Origin: Bacteriovoracaceae bacterium
Lineage (GTDB): Bacteria; Bdellovibrionota; Bacteriovoracia; Bacteriovoracales; Bacteriovoracaceae
DNA length: 64,000 nt
Assembly (NCBI GenBank): GCA_028101965.1
Contig: JAOHMI010000003.1
Coordinates: 34,488 to 98,487 of the forward strand
Reading direction: 5' to 3'
Of this stretch, positions 35,877 through 44,926 are shown in pieces (the first letter of the stretch is position 1; the number at the start of each line of letters is the position of its first letter). The notes under the pieces are model-generated. The model saw only the letters and a list, made by a program, of their open reading frames with translations, was not told the DNA's origin and did not search any database. The position numbers were made by a program, and so were the translations under genes.

Positions 35877-36064
35877 TTGGGCAACAGCTTTCTTTAATTA
35901 TGTTTCTATTAATAGGTTTATTAGTATAGAAATCAATTCTTTAGAAGGGAAATTGTTATTTATTTAGGGAGTATAATGTCATTCGATTTGAGTCTTTCAA
36001 TTGAGGAAGCTTGTTCAATCGCTTGTATTCATTGAATCCTTAAACTGTCTAAGTTTTTTCAGTC

Positions 36065-37576
36065 TCATTGTAATCCAATTATATTCGCTAATGAATCACC
36101 TTCTGTACTAGAAGTTGTAAGGGAAGCAACTGAGTAGACAGTAGCATCAATCATACTAACTCCAGCAGGGCGATAATTTCCAGAGTTTTTAACTCCACCA
36201 AAAGGTAGCTTCGAGCTTGCCCCCACTGTGGATCGGTTATGATTGAAAATTCCACTATCTATATTCAAGAGCGCTTTTTCATAAGTGTTATAATCATTGG
36301 TAAAAATGGAAGCTGATAGTCCATAGGAACTTACATTGGCCATTTCGATCGCTTGCTCTAGTTCATTATAAATAGCGATACTACAATTTGGTCCAAAAAT
36401 TTCCGTTTGTGTAAAAGGGTCGTTTGCTTCAAATTTATTTAGGAAATGAACGGAAGGTGATACATAGTTCCCTTTTTTTTCTAGCTCAAGTTTTTTTGCC
36501 GGAATAAGTTCTTCACCGTTCTTTAGCCCTAACCGACAAAATTCAAAATAGCCTTTTTCAGCTGCTTCATCAATAAGAGGGCCCATAAAAGGTTGAGGGT
36601 TATCTTGCTCTGGATGCCCAACAATTATTTTCTCCACAGTACTTTTAAATTTGCCTATAAACTCATCTGCAATATTTTGGTGCAGGAGTATTGTGGAAGT
36701 TGAGGTGCATCTTTGACCTGAAGTGAGGAAACATGCTTTAACTAATTCTCCCATTGAGAAATCAACGGCCGCATCTGAGTGAACGATCGTGGTATTTTTA
36801 CCTCCAAGTTCCAAGGCCAGCATTTTTGAAAAATCACCCGCGACACTTTTGGCAATTATTTTCCCTACTCCGTATGAGCCAGTAAAGAAAATTGCTTTTG
36901 TCTTTTCATGACTCGTGAGCATTGAAGAGATTTTTCCTTCTCCTTGGATGAAGTTAAGAACACCATGGGGGAATCCTGCTTCAACTAAACAATCGAACAT
37001 AAGCTGAGATGAATAAATAGTTTTTTCTGAGGGTTTAAAAATTATTGAATTTCCGGTTAAAAGCGCTGAGAGTATTTGACCGTTTGCCAAATGACAGGGA
37101 AAATTAAAGGGGCCAATAATTAAGCTTGGTCCAATTGGTTTATAGATGATTCTTCCATCGACTCCGGGAAGAACATCAACTAATTTTTTTTCTTGTACAC
37201 GAGGATAGCTTTCGGCAATGGTTATCGTTACTTTACTGGGCAAGGCTAAAGCTTCTGTCCTTGCTTCCCATAATGGCTTTCCTGTTTCTAATGCTATGGC
37301 CAAAGCAATTTGTTCTTGTTTTGTAGTTACAATTTCTCGATATCTCTCTAAGACTTTAACTCTATCTTCGATACTGGTTTGTCTCCAAAGTTGGAAACCT
37401 TTTTCTGCACTTTCCATAACTGGTTCAACCTTAGATGAAGAAAATTGAGTGCTCCATAAAACTTGATCATGATCCCCTGGACAAACCTTTTCGAGTTGAT
37501 TCTCTCCTGAGGTGATCGGCTCCCATTGACCTAAATAATAGTTTCCTTTGAGAGTGTAAGTTGATTTATTGGACAT
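36065..37576 (-). CDS. astD: N-succinylglutamate 5-semialdehyde dehydrogenase
   Basis: An aldehyde dehydrogenase of about 503 residues. The stretch GPFNFPCHLANGQILSALLTGNSIIFKPSE, broken as GPFNFPCH and NGQILSALLTGN, is close to AstD of the arginine succinyltransferase pathway. The Glu in LALELGGKN and catalytic Cys in ASGQRCTST-like TSGQRCTST are present. It oxidises succinylglutamate semialdehyde to succinylglutamate with NAD. The frame also opens at 37582, but the CAGGAA ribosome site is better spaced for the ATG at 37576. It lies 3.3 kb from astA on the same strand, with unrelated genes between. Confidence 0.85.
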   Translation of the reverse strand: MSNKSTYTLKGNYYLGQWEPITSGENQLEKVCPGDHDQVLWSTQFSSSKVEPVMESAEKGFQLWRQTSIEDRVKVLERYREIVTTKQEQIALAIALETGKPLWEARTEALALPSKVTITIAESYPRVQEKKLVDVLPGVDGRIIYKPIGPSLIIGPFNFPCHLANGQILSALLTGNSIIFKPSEKTIYSSQLMFDCLVEAGFPHGVLNFIQGEGKISSMLTSHEKTKAIFFTGSYGVGKIIAKSVAGDFSKMLALELGGKNTTIVHSDAAVDFSMGELVKACFLTSGQRCTSTSTILLHQNIADEFIGKFKSTVEKIIVGHPEQDNPQPFMGPLIDEAAEKGYFEFCRLGLKNGEELIPAKKLELEKKGNYVSPSVHFLNKFEANDPFTQTEIFGPNCSIAIYNELEQAIEMANVSSYGLSASIFTNDYNTYEKALLNIDSGIFNHNRSTVGASSKLPFGGVKNSGNYRPAGVSMIDATVYSVASLTTSSTEGDSLANIIGLQ

Positions 37577-37681
37577 ACGCATATTCCTGTTTCGGTTAAG
37601 GTTAAGAAAAACTATTCATCGTTGAATGTGTCAGCTATTATACAACTCTAGTAATCGTTTATCTATTTTAAAGGATCTAAA

Positions 37682-38086
37682 ATGTACAAGATACAAACTA
37701 TGGTAATTTGTCTATTTATTTCAGGGCAGGCTTTTTCTTTTTTTAGAGTTTTTGAATGCAAAGAAAAAAGAAATTCGCAGAAAATTACTTTAGATGCAGA
37801 AGTAAGACAAAATGCACGTCGGGGGTGGAGCTCTGGTGATCTGAATTTGATTATAGAAAAAGATAAAAAGGTGATTGTCAGTGATCGATTTTTTATTAAT
37901 CCACGAAGGTCTACTGGTTGGTATGATATTGAATACTGGGGGAGAGCAAATTTAAAAATAGATACGTTCCCCGATAGACCAAGTCAGTTGAGGTATGGGC
38001 GATATTATGACGCTCAAATTAGAATGAATGATTTTAATAAAGGTCGTTGGTTTGATGATATGGAATGCCAATATATAGGCTTCTAA
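37682..38086 (+). CDS. Small exported protein of unknown function
   Basis: A 134-residue protein with a signal peptide (MYKIQTMVICLFISGQAFS) and an AAAGGA ribosome site. The mature part is beta-rich and basic with many aromatic residues, and has two cysteines (FECKE and MECQYIGF near the end) that could pair. I recognise no family. Its stop overlaps the convergent gene's stop by 4 bp. It stands alone. Confidence 0.55.
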   Translation: MYKIQTMVICLFISGQAFSFFRVFECKEKRNSQKITLDAEVRQNARRGWSSGDLNLIIEKDKKVIVSDRFFINPRRSTGWYDIEYWGRANLKIDTFPDRPSQLRYGRYYDAQIRMNDFNKGRWFDDMECQYIGF

Positions 38087-39114
38087 TTCATTTCATCATC
38101 CAATGGTTCTCTGGCATCTCGCTTCAGCATTTTCTTTATTGATATTTGGCTAATCTTTTTAAATAATTTTTTTAAAAAATTCTTTTTAACTTTTGGAGTT
38201 GCTTGGCATTCTTCATCACTTAAGTCGGCACTGTGGATTTCATTTTTATGGCTATCCACAAAGTGATAATTGTTATATTTTTTTTTCGATTTAACCAAAA
38301 GGGTTCCATTGTCAAAAGCGTGCATTACTTTTAGTTGTGGTGAGTTTTCAATCATGACTTGATCTTTTATTCGAACTCCATTGATACAATTGATCGAACC
38401 AGAAAGATCAGCTGTATCCAATATAATTTTATTCTCTAGATCTTGCATATATGGTTTTGTTAAAGCAAGTCCATTGCTGAAAACGGCTTTCACCCTCCCC
38501 ACTGATAGAGTAGATCTCTCTTTATTAGGATAAAGGGCAACTTGGCCAGAAAAAATATTTTTGATAGGAGATTTCTGTATACTTGCTTCAAGTATCTTCA
38601 TATTCTCAAGAGTTTTCTCTCCTTGTTTCCATGAAATAATCCCTAGGAGATCAGAGGATTTCTCTAATTTATTCATATCGTGAACAATATAATATAAAGA
38701 TTTAATTTTTCCGATTTCGGATGGAGAGTTTATCTCTGAATAAATAAGTTGGTTTTTACAAAACTTTTTCTCTTTAACCATTTTGTGGTTTGGAGTTTGA
38801 ATAGTGTGGCATTTCTTTTTTAATACTTTGCTAACGTCATTTATATTAAAACGAACGATGTCTCCATTGAGGAGTTTTACAATGAGGTCTGAGTTTGACC
38901 GATTTTTTACCTTTGTGTAGATCTTTTTCACTTTTCCAATTGAATCGCTGCCATGCAAAATGAAATCTTTTGTGCAAATTTGAATTTTAGCTAAATTTGT
39001 CTGGCATTTTTTCTTAAGTCCTAACTTTGATTTAGCTTTATCAATAATATTGCCTTGAGTGTCAGTTAAGTGAAATAGTATTGAAAATACAATAAGATAG
39101 ATGGTTTGATGCAT
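38083..39114 (-). CDS. Exported protein of unknown function, basic C-terminus
   Basis: A 343-residue protein with a signal peptide (MHQTIYLIVFSILFHLTDTQG, or a little longer). The mature part contains repeated short beta units of the kind IGKVKKIYTKV, IGKIKSLYYIV and VGRVKAVFSNG, each preceding a sequence with a DIVRFNINDVSK-like tail, so an internal repeat is likely. It has about seven cysteines. The last 40 residues are strongly basic (KKNFLKKLFKKISQISIKKM). The function is unknown; the repeats suggest a binding or scaffold role. Confidence 0.5.
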   Translation of the reverse strand: MHQTIYLIVFSILFHLTDTQGNIIDKAKSKLGLKKKCQTNLAKIQICTKDFILHGSDSIGKVKKIYTKVKNRSNSDLIVKLLNGDIVRFNINDVSKVLKKKCHTIQTPNHKMVKEKKFCKNQLIYSEINSPSEIGKIKSLYYIVHDMNKLEKSSDLLGIISWKQGEKTLENMKILEASIQKSPIKNIFSGQVALYPNKERSTLSVGRVKAVFSNGLALTKPYMQDLENKIILDTADLSGSINCINGVRIKDQVMIENSPQLKVMHAFDNGTLLVKSKKKYNNYHFVDSHKNEIHSADLSDEECQATPKVKKNFLKKLFKKISQISIKKMLKRDAREPLDDEMN

Positions 39115-39182
39115 ATTTCCCCCGTTCTTGACCGCGCGATAAAAATCTTTCCATGGTCGAAACTGGCATCAAAGTAAGAGAG

Positions 39183-39217
39183 AAAAATCATAAGGTCAAA
39201 GACCTTGGTAGATTTTT
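39183..39217. promoter_or_regulatory. Interrupted hairpin in a divergent intergenic region
   Basis: AAAAATC (39183-39189) pairs with GATTTTT (39211-39217), and inside it AAGGTC (39192-39197) pairs with GACCTT (39201-39206) across AAA, separated by a small internal loop. It lies between the divergent genes at 38083 and 39295, where a terminator is not expected. It may be an operator or part of a small RNA. Confidence 0.35.
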
Positions 39218-39294
39218 CATAATTTTTGTTTATCTCTCAACACTTAATGTCTGACTTAGTAATGTGAACTCGATGTAAGAGAATTGCAGGTGAG

Positions 39295-40854
39295 ATGGTG
39301 AAAAAGGGGGTTCTCTTGAAACTTAAATCGTTCCTAATTGTATATTTAGTTTTATTCTCAATAAGTTGTGGCAGAGGAAAAGTTAAAACTGAGGTTAAAC
39401 GAGTTCCTAAAAAAACATATATTACTGTGCCTAAATTTATTTCAGTTCAAGAATCATTGTATGCTCCTCGAGCAATAGAGCAATACGAAGAGTCAGTTCA
39501 GAATTATTCCAAAGCCGTGGCAAAAGTAATAGACGTAAAAGGGAGCACTTTTACTGGTTTCTTTATTTCATCTGATGGATTATTTCTGACAAGTGGAACA
39601 AGTATAAATTCAAAATACTGTAGTAAAAAATTATGTGAGGGATACAAAATCATCCTTAATAATACAATGAGCGGTGAGCATAAAGTGTTTAAAAATATTT
39701 CGCTTATAGCCCATGATCCCTACGGTTTAAACTTTTCATTGTTAAAAATCTCATTGGCAGATAAAGAAAATGTACCGTTTCTATCGCTAAATTTAAATCC
39801 ACAAATACAAAAATTAAAATTAACAAATTTAGCTTACTTGGGTCACCCTATGGGGGCAACTTTGCATCTGGGTAAATCTGAGTTTATTAAATTAAATAAT
39901 AATAAGATTGATTTGAAGGCCGTTAGTTTTATTAACGACCAAGGCGCTCCTGTGATCGATCAAGAATCAGGAGAAGTTGTTGCGATGATTCAGAAGTCAG
40001 ATAAGCAGATAACTTCGAGTAATGATAAAGCGGATATGAGCTATTTTTCACAAGGAGGACTCGTTAAGACCATCGTGGAAAAGTTAACGAACGATTCTTT
40101 TATACAGGTGAATTCTAATCGGGTTCAATTGTATAATAAACCTAAACAAGGTAGTTTCATCACTCCGAAAATTGTTTCTTATACGGAAAAAGATTTAGAT
40201 AGGTATAAAGGAATGGCCTATACTAATTATTCTCTTTCTCAGTTTGAGTCTATGTTTGAGCATCTTGAAATTATGTTTAGAGCTGGCTTTGAAAAAGAGT
40301 TCTTGAATAGCATTTTTTCTCAATCCGTTACCACTGCGAAGTTGAAATTTAATTATAACTTTATTAACGAATTTATTAACTTTAAATATTTCAAACTAAA
40401 TAGAGAGGTTCAATTACCAAGCTTTATCGAATCATCTTTTAATAGCGAGGTGAAAAAATTATCCACAGTGCAACAGATTAATTATTTCTACTTTAGCTCT
40501 GAAGAAAGAGAGCAAATACAAAAAAAATGTCAGGAAAGTTTAATGAAACAAAAGGCTTTCAACTTTAGCAGTAGTTTATGGAGTTGCCTGTCACTGGATC
40601 ATCCTGAAGAAAAATCTTTTATAATTGATGAGTTAAATCTTGAAATGCAAAAAACCAATCTCGATATAAGCTTTAATCAAAAACTTTTTAATATTATTTG
40701 GGTTAAAAAAATTAACAGTAAAGAGAGAAAAAGATTAATTAAATTTTATGAAGAAAAAGTTTTAAACTCAAAGGACTTAGGGGCACATTATTCGTTTAAT
40801 GCTAACATCTTTGATAGTATCTTTGGTTTTAAATTGAAAGGTACCTTTTATTAA
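39295..40854 (+). CDS. Trypsin-fold lipoprotein lacking the catalytic triad (pseudoprotease)
   Basis: A 519-residue protein with a lipoprotein signal (LVLFSISCGRG, lipidation Cys near residue 25). Residues about 70-240 follow the serine protease pattern of DegP/S46-type enzymes: GFFISSDGLFLTS, YGLNFSLLKI, LGHPMGA, and GAPVIDQESGEVVAMI. All three catalytic positions look replaced: LTSGTS where LTNxH is normal, YGLN for the Asp strand, and NDQGAPV where GNSGGPV is normal. The remaining 270 residues are helical and unrecognised. It is probably a surface or periplasmic binding protein rather than a protease. The stop overlaps astA's stop by 4 bp. Confidence 0.6.
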   Translation: MVKKGVLLKLKSFLIVYLVLFSISCGRGKVKTEVKRVPKKTYITVPKFISVQESLYAPRAIEQYEESVQNYSKAVAKVIDVKGSTFTGFFISSDGLFLTSGTSINSKYCSKKLCEGYKIILNNTMSGEHKVFKNISLIAHDPYGLNFSLLKISLADKENVPFLSLNLNPQIQKLKLTNLAYLGHPMGATLHLGKSEFIKLNNNKIDLKAVSFINDQGAPVIDQESGEVVAMIQKSDKQITSSNDKADMSYFSQGGLVKTIVEKLTNDSFIQVNSNRVQLYNKPKQGSFITPKIVSYTEKDLDRYKGMAYTNYSLSQFESMFEHLEIMFRAGFEKEFLNSIFSQSVTTAKLKFNYNFINEFINFKYFKLNREVQLPSFIESSFNSEVKKLSTVQQINYFYFSSEEREQIQKKCQESLMKQKAFNFSSSLWSCLSLDHPEEKSFIIDELNLEMQKTNLDISFNQKLFNIIWVKKINSKERKRLIKFYEEKVLNSKDLGAHYSFNANIFDSIFGFKLKGTFY

Positions 40855-41894
40855 GAGGATTCTTCTGGTCTAAAAGTTACATAGCGGATAGGGTCTCCTA
40901 GTTTGAGTTTTAAACCAGCTGCCGTAACCGCTTCAATTCGAACGGCTTGTTCATTCGCTTCATCGGGAATTTCTTGAATATGACCGAGGGATGCTTTAAA
41001 GTTTTCACCACACCGAGAAAGAATTTGCATTTTCCCTTCAAACTCAGCTTTGGCTATGTCAGCAATAATTCCAACTTTCGACTCTCGAATAGTTCGAACT
41101 TCGTCTAAATTTGCTTTTAATACTGGGCCTGGCTCAAACACGCCCACCAAACCAGAAAAGGAAAAGCCTTCTTTTTCAAGGATCCGTTTAGCTGGTGCTG
41201 TTTGAGGATGAACTTGAGCCACAACTTTTTGAGCTTCTTCAGGCAATAAGTCGACAATTAAAGGATATTTAGGAATTAATTCATCAATAAATTTCTTAGA
41301 CTTTAGCGATAAAAAATCTGCTTTAGTAAATTCAATATTTAAAAAATTTGCTCCAACTGCATTATAAAAAGGTGAGACTCCCTCTTCATTTACTACACCA
41401 CGCATTTCAGCGATAACTTTATCTTCAAAGTATTTCCTATCATTTGCCATAAATAAAAAGCGTGAAAGTGAAAGGAATCGACCATTTTGTGAATTTCTAA
41501 ATTCTTTCTTTAAAAAGAGAGAGCAAATTTCAGCTGGTCCTGAATGTATAGCCTCTAGGTGGAGAGAACGAACTTTTTTGGTGGTTTTAAGCATTTCAGA
41601 AGAATACTCTTCTTCGTTTAAGCGATAAAAATAATAGGGTTCAAATCCGCCTATTTTCGAAATGATACCAGAAACCCCCACGATTTTACCTGTGAAAATT
41701 TCTTCCATGACAAATAAATATAATTCACCAGAAGGACGATCAGAGCGATGAATAAAAGATCGTTCTGAAAGTTTAATTTTGTTTAAGATGACTTCCTCAT
41801 CTTTAGGTAAACTAGTTAATCCATGGCCAGAGTCTATGATAAGCTCCATCAATCCTTGATGATCTTTTTGATTAATGGGTCTTATAACAAACAT
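40851..41894 (-). CDS. astA: Arginine N-succinyltransferase
   Basis: A 347-residue enzyme of the AstA family: FVIRPINQKDHQGLMELI start, GHGLTSLP, GEIYLF-like SGELYLFVME, HSGPAEICSLFLKKEFRN, FEDKVIAEMRGV, GANFLNIEFTKADFLS, and HPQTAPAKRILEKEGF. It transfers succinyl from succinyl-CoA to arginine, step one of the AST catabolic route. It lies 9 bp after the class-III aminotransferase gene, so the two are co-transcribed. Confidence 0.9.
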   Translation of the reverse strand: MFVIRPINQKDHQGLMELIIDSGHGLTSLPKDEEVILNKIKLSERSFIHRSDRPSGELYLFVMEEIFTGKIVGVSGIISKIGGFEPYYFYRLNEEEYSSEMLKTTKKVRSLHLEAIHSGPAEICSLFLKKEFRNSQNGRFLSLSRFLFMANDRKYFEDKVIAEMRGVVNEEGVSPFYNAVGANFLNIEFTKADFLSLKSKKFIDELIPKYPLIVDLLPEEAQKVVAQVHPQTAPAKRILEKEGFSFSGLVGVFEPGPVLKANLDEVRTIRESKVGIIADIAKAEFEGKMQILSRCGENFKASLGHIQEIPDEANEQAVRIEAVTAAGLKLKLGDPIRYVTFRPEESS

Positions 41895-41903
41895 GTTTGA
41901 ATC

Positions 41904-43292
41904 CTATTCAATTTCGACTAAAGTTTTTTCTATTAGTTCACAGACTTCATCAATGTGATACATTTCCACCGCACCAACGGGGGCCAGAAATCGAACTCTA
42001 GTTGGTAAACTACCAGCAATAAAACTTAATACGCCATTTTCAAATAGCTTTATGGTAAACTTTTTAGATTTTTCGAAATCTCCGCCGAACAAAGTCATAC
42101 CAACCATGCTTCCAATTCCAAAGGGTCCTTGAAGCTTGTCAGGGTATTTTTCAGAGAGTTTTTTCAAATTACCGCTAAAGTGCTCATGGATTTGGTTAAT
42201 TTTACCATCTTTGCCTAAGTAATTTTCTTCAATAATTGTTTGGATTATAAATTTAGCAGCACTAATGGCCGAATTACTTGAAGTGAAAGTTTGAGAAATG
42301 AGACCTGGGGGTGGTTTATGATCAGCATTATAGAGAGTCCCGCAGACTTGAGTATTTTTTCCGAATGTAACTATGTCGACTTCTTTATCTAAATTAAAGT
42401 ATTGGAAGGCAAACAATTTTTCTGTTCGTGCAAATGACTGAACTTCGTCTACGATGATTGTAACGTTATGTTCTTTACACTTCTTGATAATAGCTTTGAA
42501 GAAATCCTCATTACCAACGAAGTAACCGCCTTCACCTTGTATTAACTCCATACAAATTGCCGCATATTCTGTGGGGTAACGGTTAAAGTAATTGCTTAGT
42601 TCATCTTCAACTCTTTTAATCGAGCCTTCATGGTCAGATTCATCATAGAACGATAAATAATCCACATGAAGAGTTTGCGGCAAACCTTTTCGATAAGCGG
42701 CTTTGTCTGTAATTTGCGCTAGGGCCATTGTTCTGCCAATAAAGCATTTTTTAAAAGCTAAGACACGGTAAGCAGGACTCTTTTTTGAAAATGCCATCTT
42801 GAGGGCATTCTCACACGCCATTGCTCCTGAGCTTGTTAAGAAAAGATGATCTAAATTTGCCCCATACTTCTTCGCTTCTTTCACGATGAGATCAAACAAT
42901 TCGACACTGTCAGCATTCTGCTGAAGATTACCACTCATTGTGGTGTTGGCAAGTGCGCCTAAAACTTCCGCTTTGATAACACCAGGGTGGGAATGTCCCA
43001 TATAGTGAACACCAATACCTGTAATAAAATCATATTTTGTTGATCCATCCATTAATTCAACAAACGGTCCTGATCCGATCCCTGATCCAATATATGGGTA
43101 AAAGACATTTGCACCACGAAGTTTGCCGAATTCTTTTAAAAGCTCTTTATAAGAATTTTCAAATTCAGGATTAGGTCCATGCAATTTATGACAGTTTTTT
43201 TGTTGGTCTTTTACCGCTTCATCAATGAGCTCAAGTGCTTTGAGTATACGGGGATCATTACGCAGATCTTTTCCTTTTATATTGCTAGGCAT
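41904..43292 (-). CDS. Class-III aminotransferase, probably acting as AstC
   Basis: A 462-residue PLP enzyme. Visible marks are GIGVHYMGHSHP, SSGAMACENALKMAF, the cofactor Asp in IVDEVQSF and the PLP lysine in VTFGKNTQVCG. The FGK-x-TQVCG context is closer to L-lysine 6-aminotransferases than to the AstC/ArgD type, which has SxxKxLGGG. As it sits directly upstream of astA, its likely role is succinylornithine transamination, the AstC step; lysine transamination is the alternative. An AAAGGA ribosome site precedes it. Confidence 0.75.
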   Translation of the reverse strand: MPSNIKGKDLRNDPRILKALELIDEAVKDQQKNCHKLHGPNPEFENSYKELLKEFGKLRGANVFYPYIGSGIGSGPFVELMDGSTKYDFITGIGVHYMGHSHPGVIKAEVLGALANTTMSGNLQQNADSVELFDLIVKEAKKYGANLDHLFLTSSGAMACENALKMAFSKKSPAYRVLAFKKCFIGRTMALAQITDKAAYRKGLPQTLHVDYLSFYDESDHEGSIKRVEDELSNYFNRYPTEYAAICMELIQGEGGYFVGNEDFFKAIIKKCKEHNVTIIVDEVQSFARTEKLFAFQYFNLDKEVDIVTFGKNTQVCGTLYNADHKPPPGLISQTFTSSNSAISAAKFIIQTIIEENYLGKDGKINQIHEHFSGNLKKLSEKYPDKLQGPFGIGSMVGMTLFGGDFEKSKKFTIKLFENGVLSFIAGSLPTRVRFLAPVGAVEMYHIDEVCELIEKTLVEIE

Positions 43293-43388
43293 TGTAAATC
43301 CTTTTTTTCTTTAGTTTATCTATGTTTAACAAAATATCATTTCTTTTGAAAACTATTTTCTAGTCTAAACATTATACACATTAGTAAA

Positions 43389-44879
43389 TTATTTATACTC
43401 AATAACTAGCTTTATTCCTGCTTCTTCTGCTGCTTCATACATTTGTCTGATATTCATCTCATCGTATAGTCCAAAGGGAAAATGAAGTCTCATTTCAGCG
43501 GTCTGAGCAAAATCATTTCTTATCACAAAATTTGCTAATTCCCCATTCTTTCGTATTTGCCTTAAAATTTTATTTAAGACCTCGCTACTTCCTCCTGTAA
43601 AACTTTTAACTTCTCCTATGATTAAGTTTTGTTTTGAAATATACATGTAATCTTTTTCTGAGTTTAGAAGTATACGCTCATTAGGGGTGATGGGAGTTCT
43701 TGCCAATTGTCCACTATTAAAAATTTCAGATGGTTTTATATTAAATCTTGCGGTTGGGTTGACTCTTGTAAAGGTGAAAAACTCTAGTAGATCAGCGGCC
43801 AGTTTCCGCTCTAGGTGTTCCGCAATTTTTTGGCTAGCCAATTCTGGTGCGTTTTCTATCCAATGAAGCTCTTTATATAGTTCTCTTTGAGTAAAAAAGA
43901 TATAATCATCAGATGGCGAAAGAGTTCTTTCAAAAAGGTTGATTATGTTAGAGGAACTATTTGGGAATTTTAGTCTAATCTTATTAACAATAAATTTACG
44001 ATATTCATTATCTATTCGAGCAAGGTCAGTTGGTGAAATTATATTTCCTCCATTATTCTTGTAATGAAAATAAAAATCTTTGATATCAAAATTTACTTCT
44101 TCAATGATGTCATTCACAAGTTTTTGTTTTACCTCATCAGTATATTTCCCTTTACTCACCATCGATCCATTTTGAACTGCTATATTTTTATTCATCTTTT
44201 CTAGCGATGATGGCTTGATAAGTGTGGTCATTTGAAAAGGTTGTGAGAGGTCAGTGCTAGTGGGAGGAAATTCTTGAGTTTTAATTTTTGCATTATCAAA
44301 ACGGCTCATATTAAAAATGTATAATTCATTATTATGATCGATAGTATCAGATATTTGTTCTTCCTCTCTTTTCTTCTTTGCTTTTCTGCTTCTCTCTTCT
44401 ATTTTTTTCGCTTTTTTGGCATTAGCTTCTTCAAGCGCAATTTCTTTTTTAGTTTTAGCGTTTAGCAGTGCTGGTAAATCTTGAAGTTCTTCTTCTAATT
44501 TACTTAATTTAATTTCTAGTTGAATGGCCGCTTCTTTTTGTTCATGTAGAGGTTTGGTTAAATCAGGGAAAAGCATAAGGTTGTTCATTTCATCATCAAT
44601 ACCTTCTTCCAGTAATTCAATAGTAGTTTGCTTTCCTTCAAGTTCATATTTTTGTCGATAGTTTCTCATTAGCTCATCTTTGAAATGTTTTTTTCTTTGA
44701 AACCAATAGGCTTGAATTTCATTAGTATTCTTAAAGTTCGGAACTTCAGGAAAGGAGCAGTTTTTAATCGCCCGAGAAATACTTTCCTCATCAAAGGCAA
44801 CGGCAGAGTTAGTGATTACTAAATGAGACAATATTAAAAATAAAGATAATATCAAGCTATTATTAATACTTAAGATCAT
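43389..44879 (-). CDS. Exported protein with possible PD-(D/E)xK nuclease site
   Basis: A 496-residue protein with a signal peptide (residues about 8-28, ending SAVAFDEE). Residues about 110-170 are a highly charged helical stretch rich in Lys, Glu and Ala (coiled coil). Near residues 405-422 the sequence EKDYMYISKQNLIIGEVKSF places an Asp 13 residues before Glu-Val-Lys, the arrangement of PD-(D/E)xK nucleases. A conserved-looking C-terminus follows (FPFGLYDEMNIRQMYEAA). I do not recognise a family. Exported nuclease is a hypothesis only. Confidence 0.5.
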   Translation of the reverse strand: MILSINNSLILSLFLILSHLVITNSAVAFDEESISRAIKNCSFPEVPNFKNTNEIQAYWFQRKKHFKDELMRNYRQKYELEGKQTTIELLEEGIDDEMNNLMLFPDLTKPLHEQKEAAIQLEIKLSKLEEELQDLPALLNAKTKKEIALEEANAKKAKKIEERSRKAKKKREEEQISDTIDHNNELYIFNMSRFDNAKIKTQEFPPTSTDLSQPFQMTTLIKPSSLEKMNKNIAVQNGSMVSKGKYTDEVKQKLVNDIIEEVNFDIKDFYFHYKNNGGNIISPTDLARIDNEYRKFIVNKIRLKFPNSSSNIINLFERTLSPSDDYIFFTQRELYKELHWIENAPELASQKIAEHLERKLAADLLEFFTFTRVNPTARFNIKPSEIFNSGQLARTPITPNERILLNSEKDYMYISKQNLIIGEVKSFTGGSSEVLNKILRQIRKNGELANFVIRNDFAQTAEMRLHFPFGLYDEMNIRQMYEAAEEAGIKLVIEYK

Positions 44880-44926
44880 ACTTTCTTATCGGTATTTCAG
44901 GAGGGACTCTTCAAAGTATTAGGGAG

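Noticed and set aside
35976..36035. 19-codon ORF with AGGGAG before its ATG, between the MFS and astD genes
   Set aside because: Too short to judge, single copy, no coupling to a neighbour; chance is likely in AT-rich DNA.
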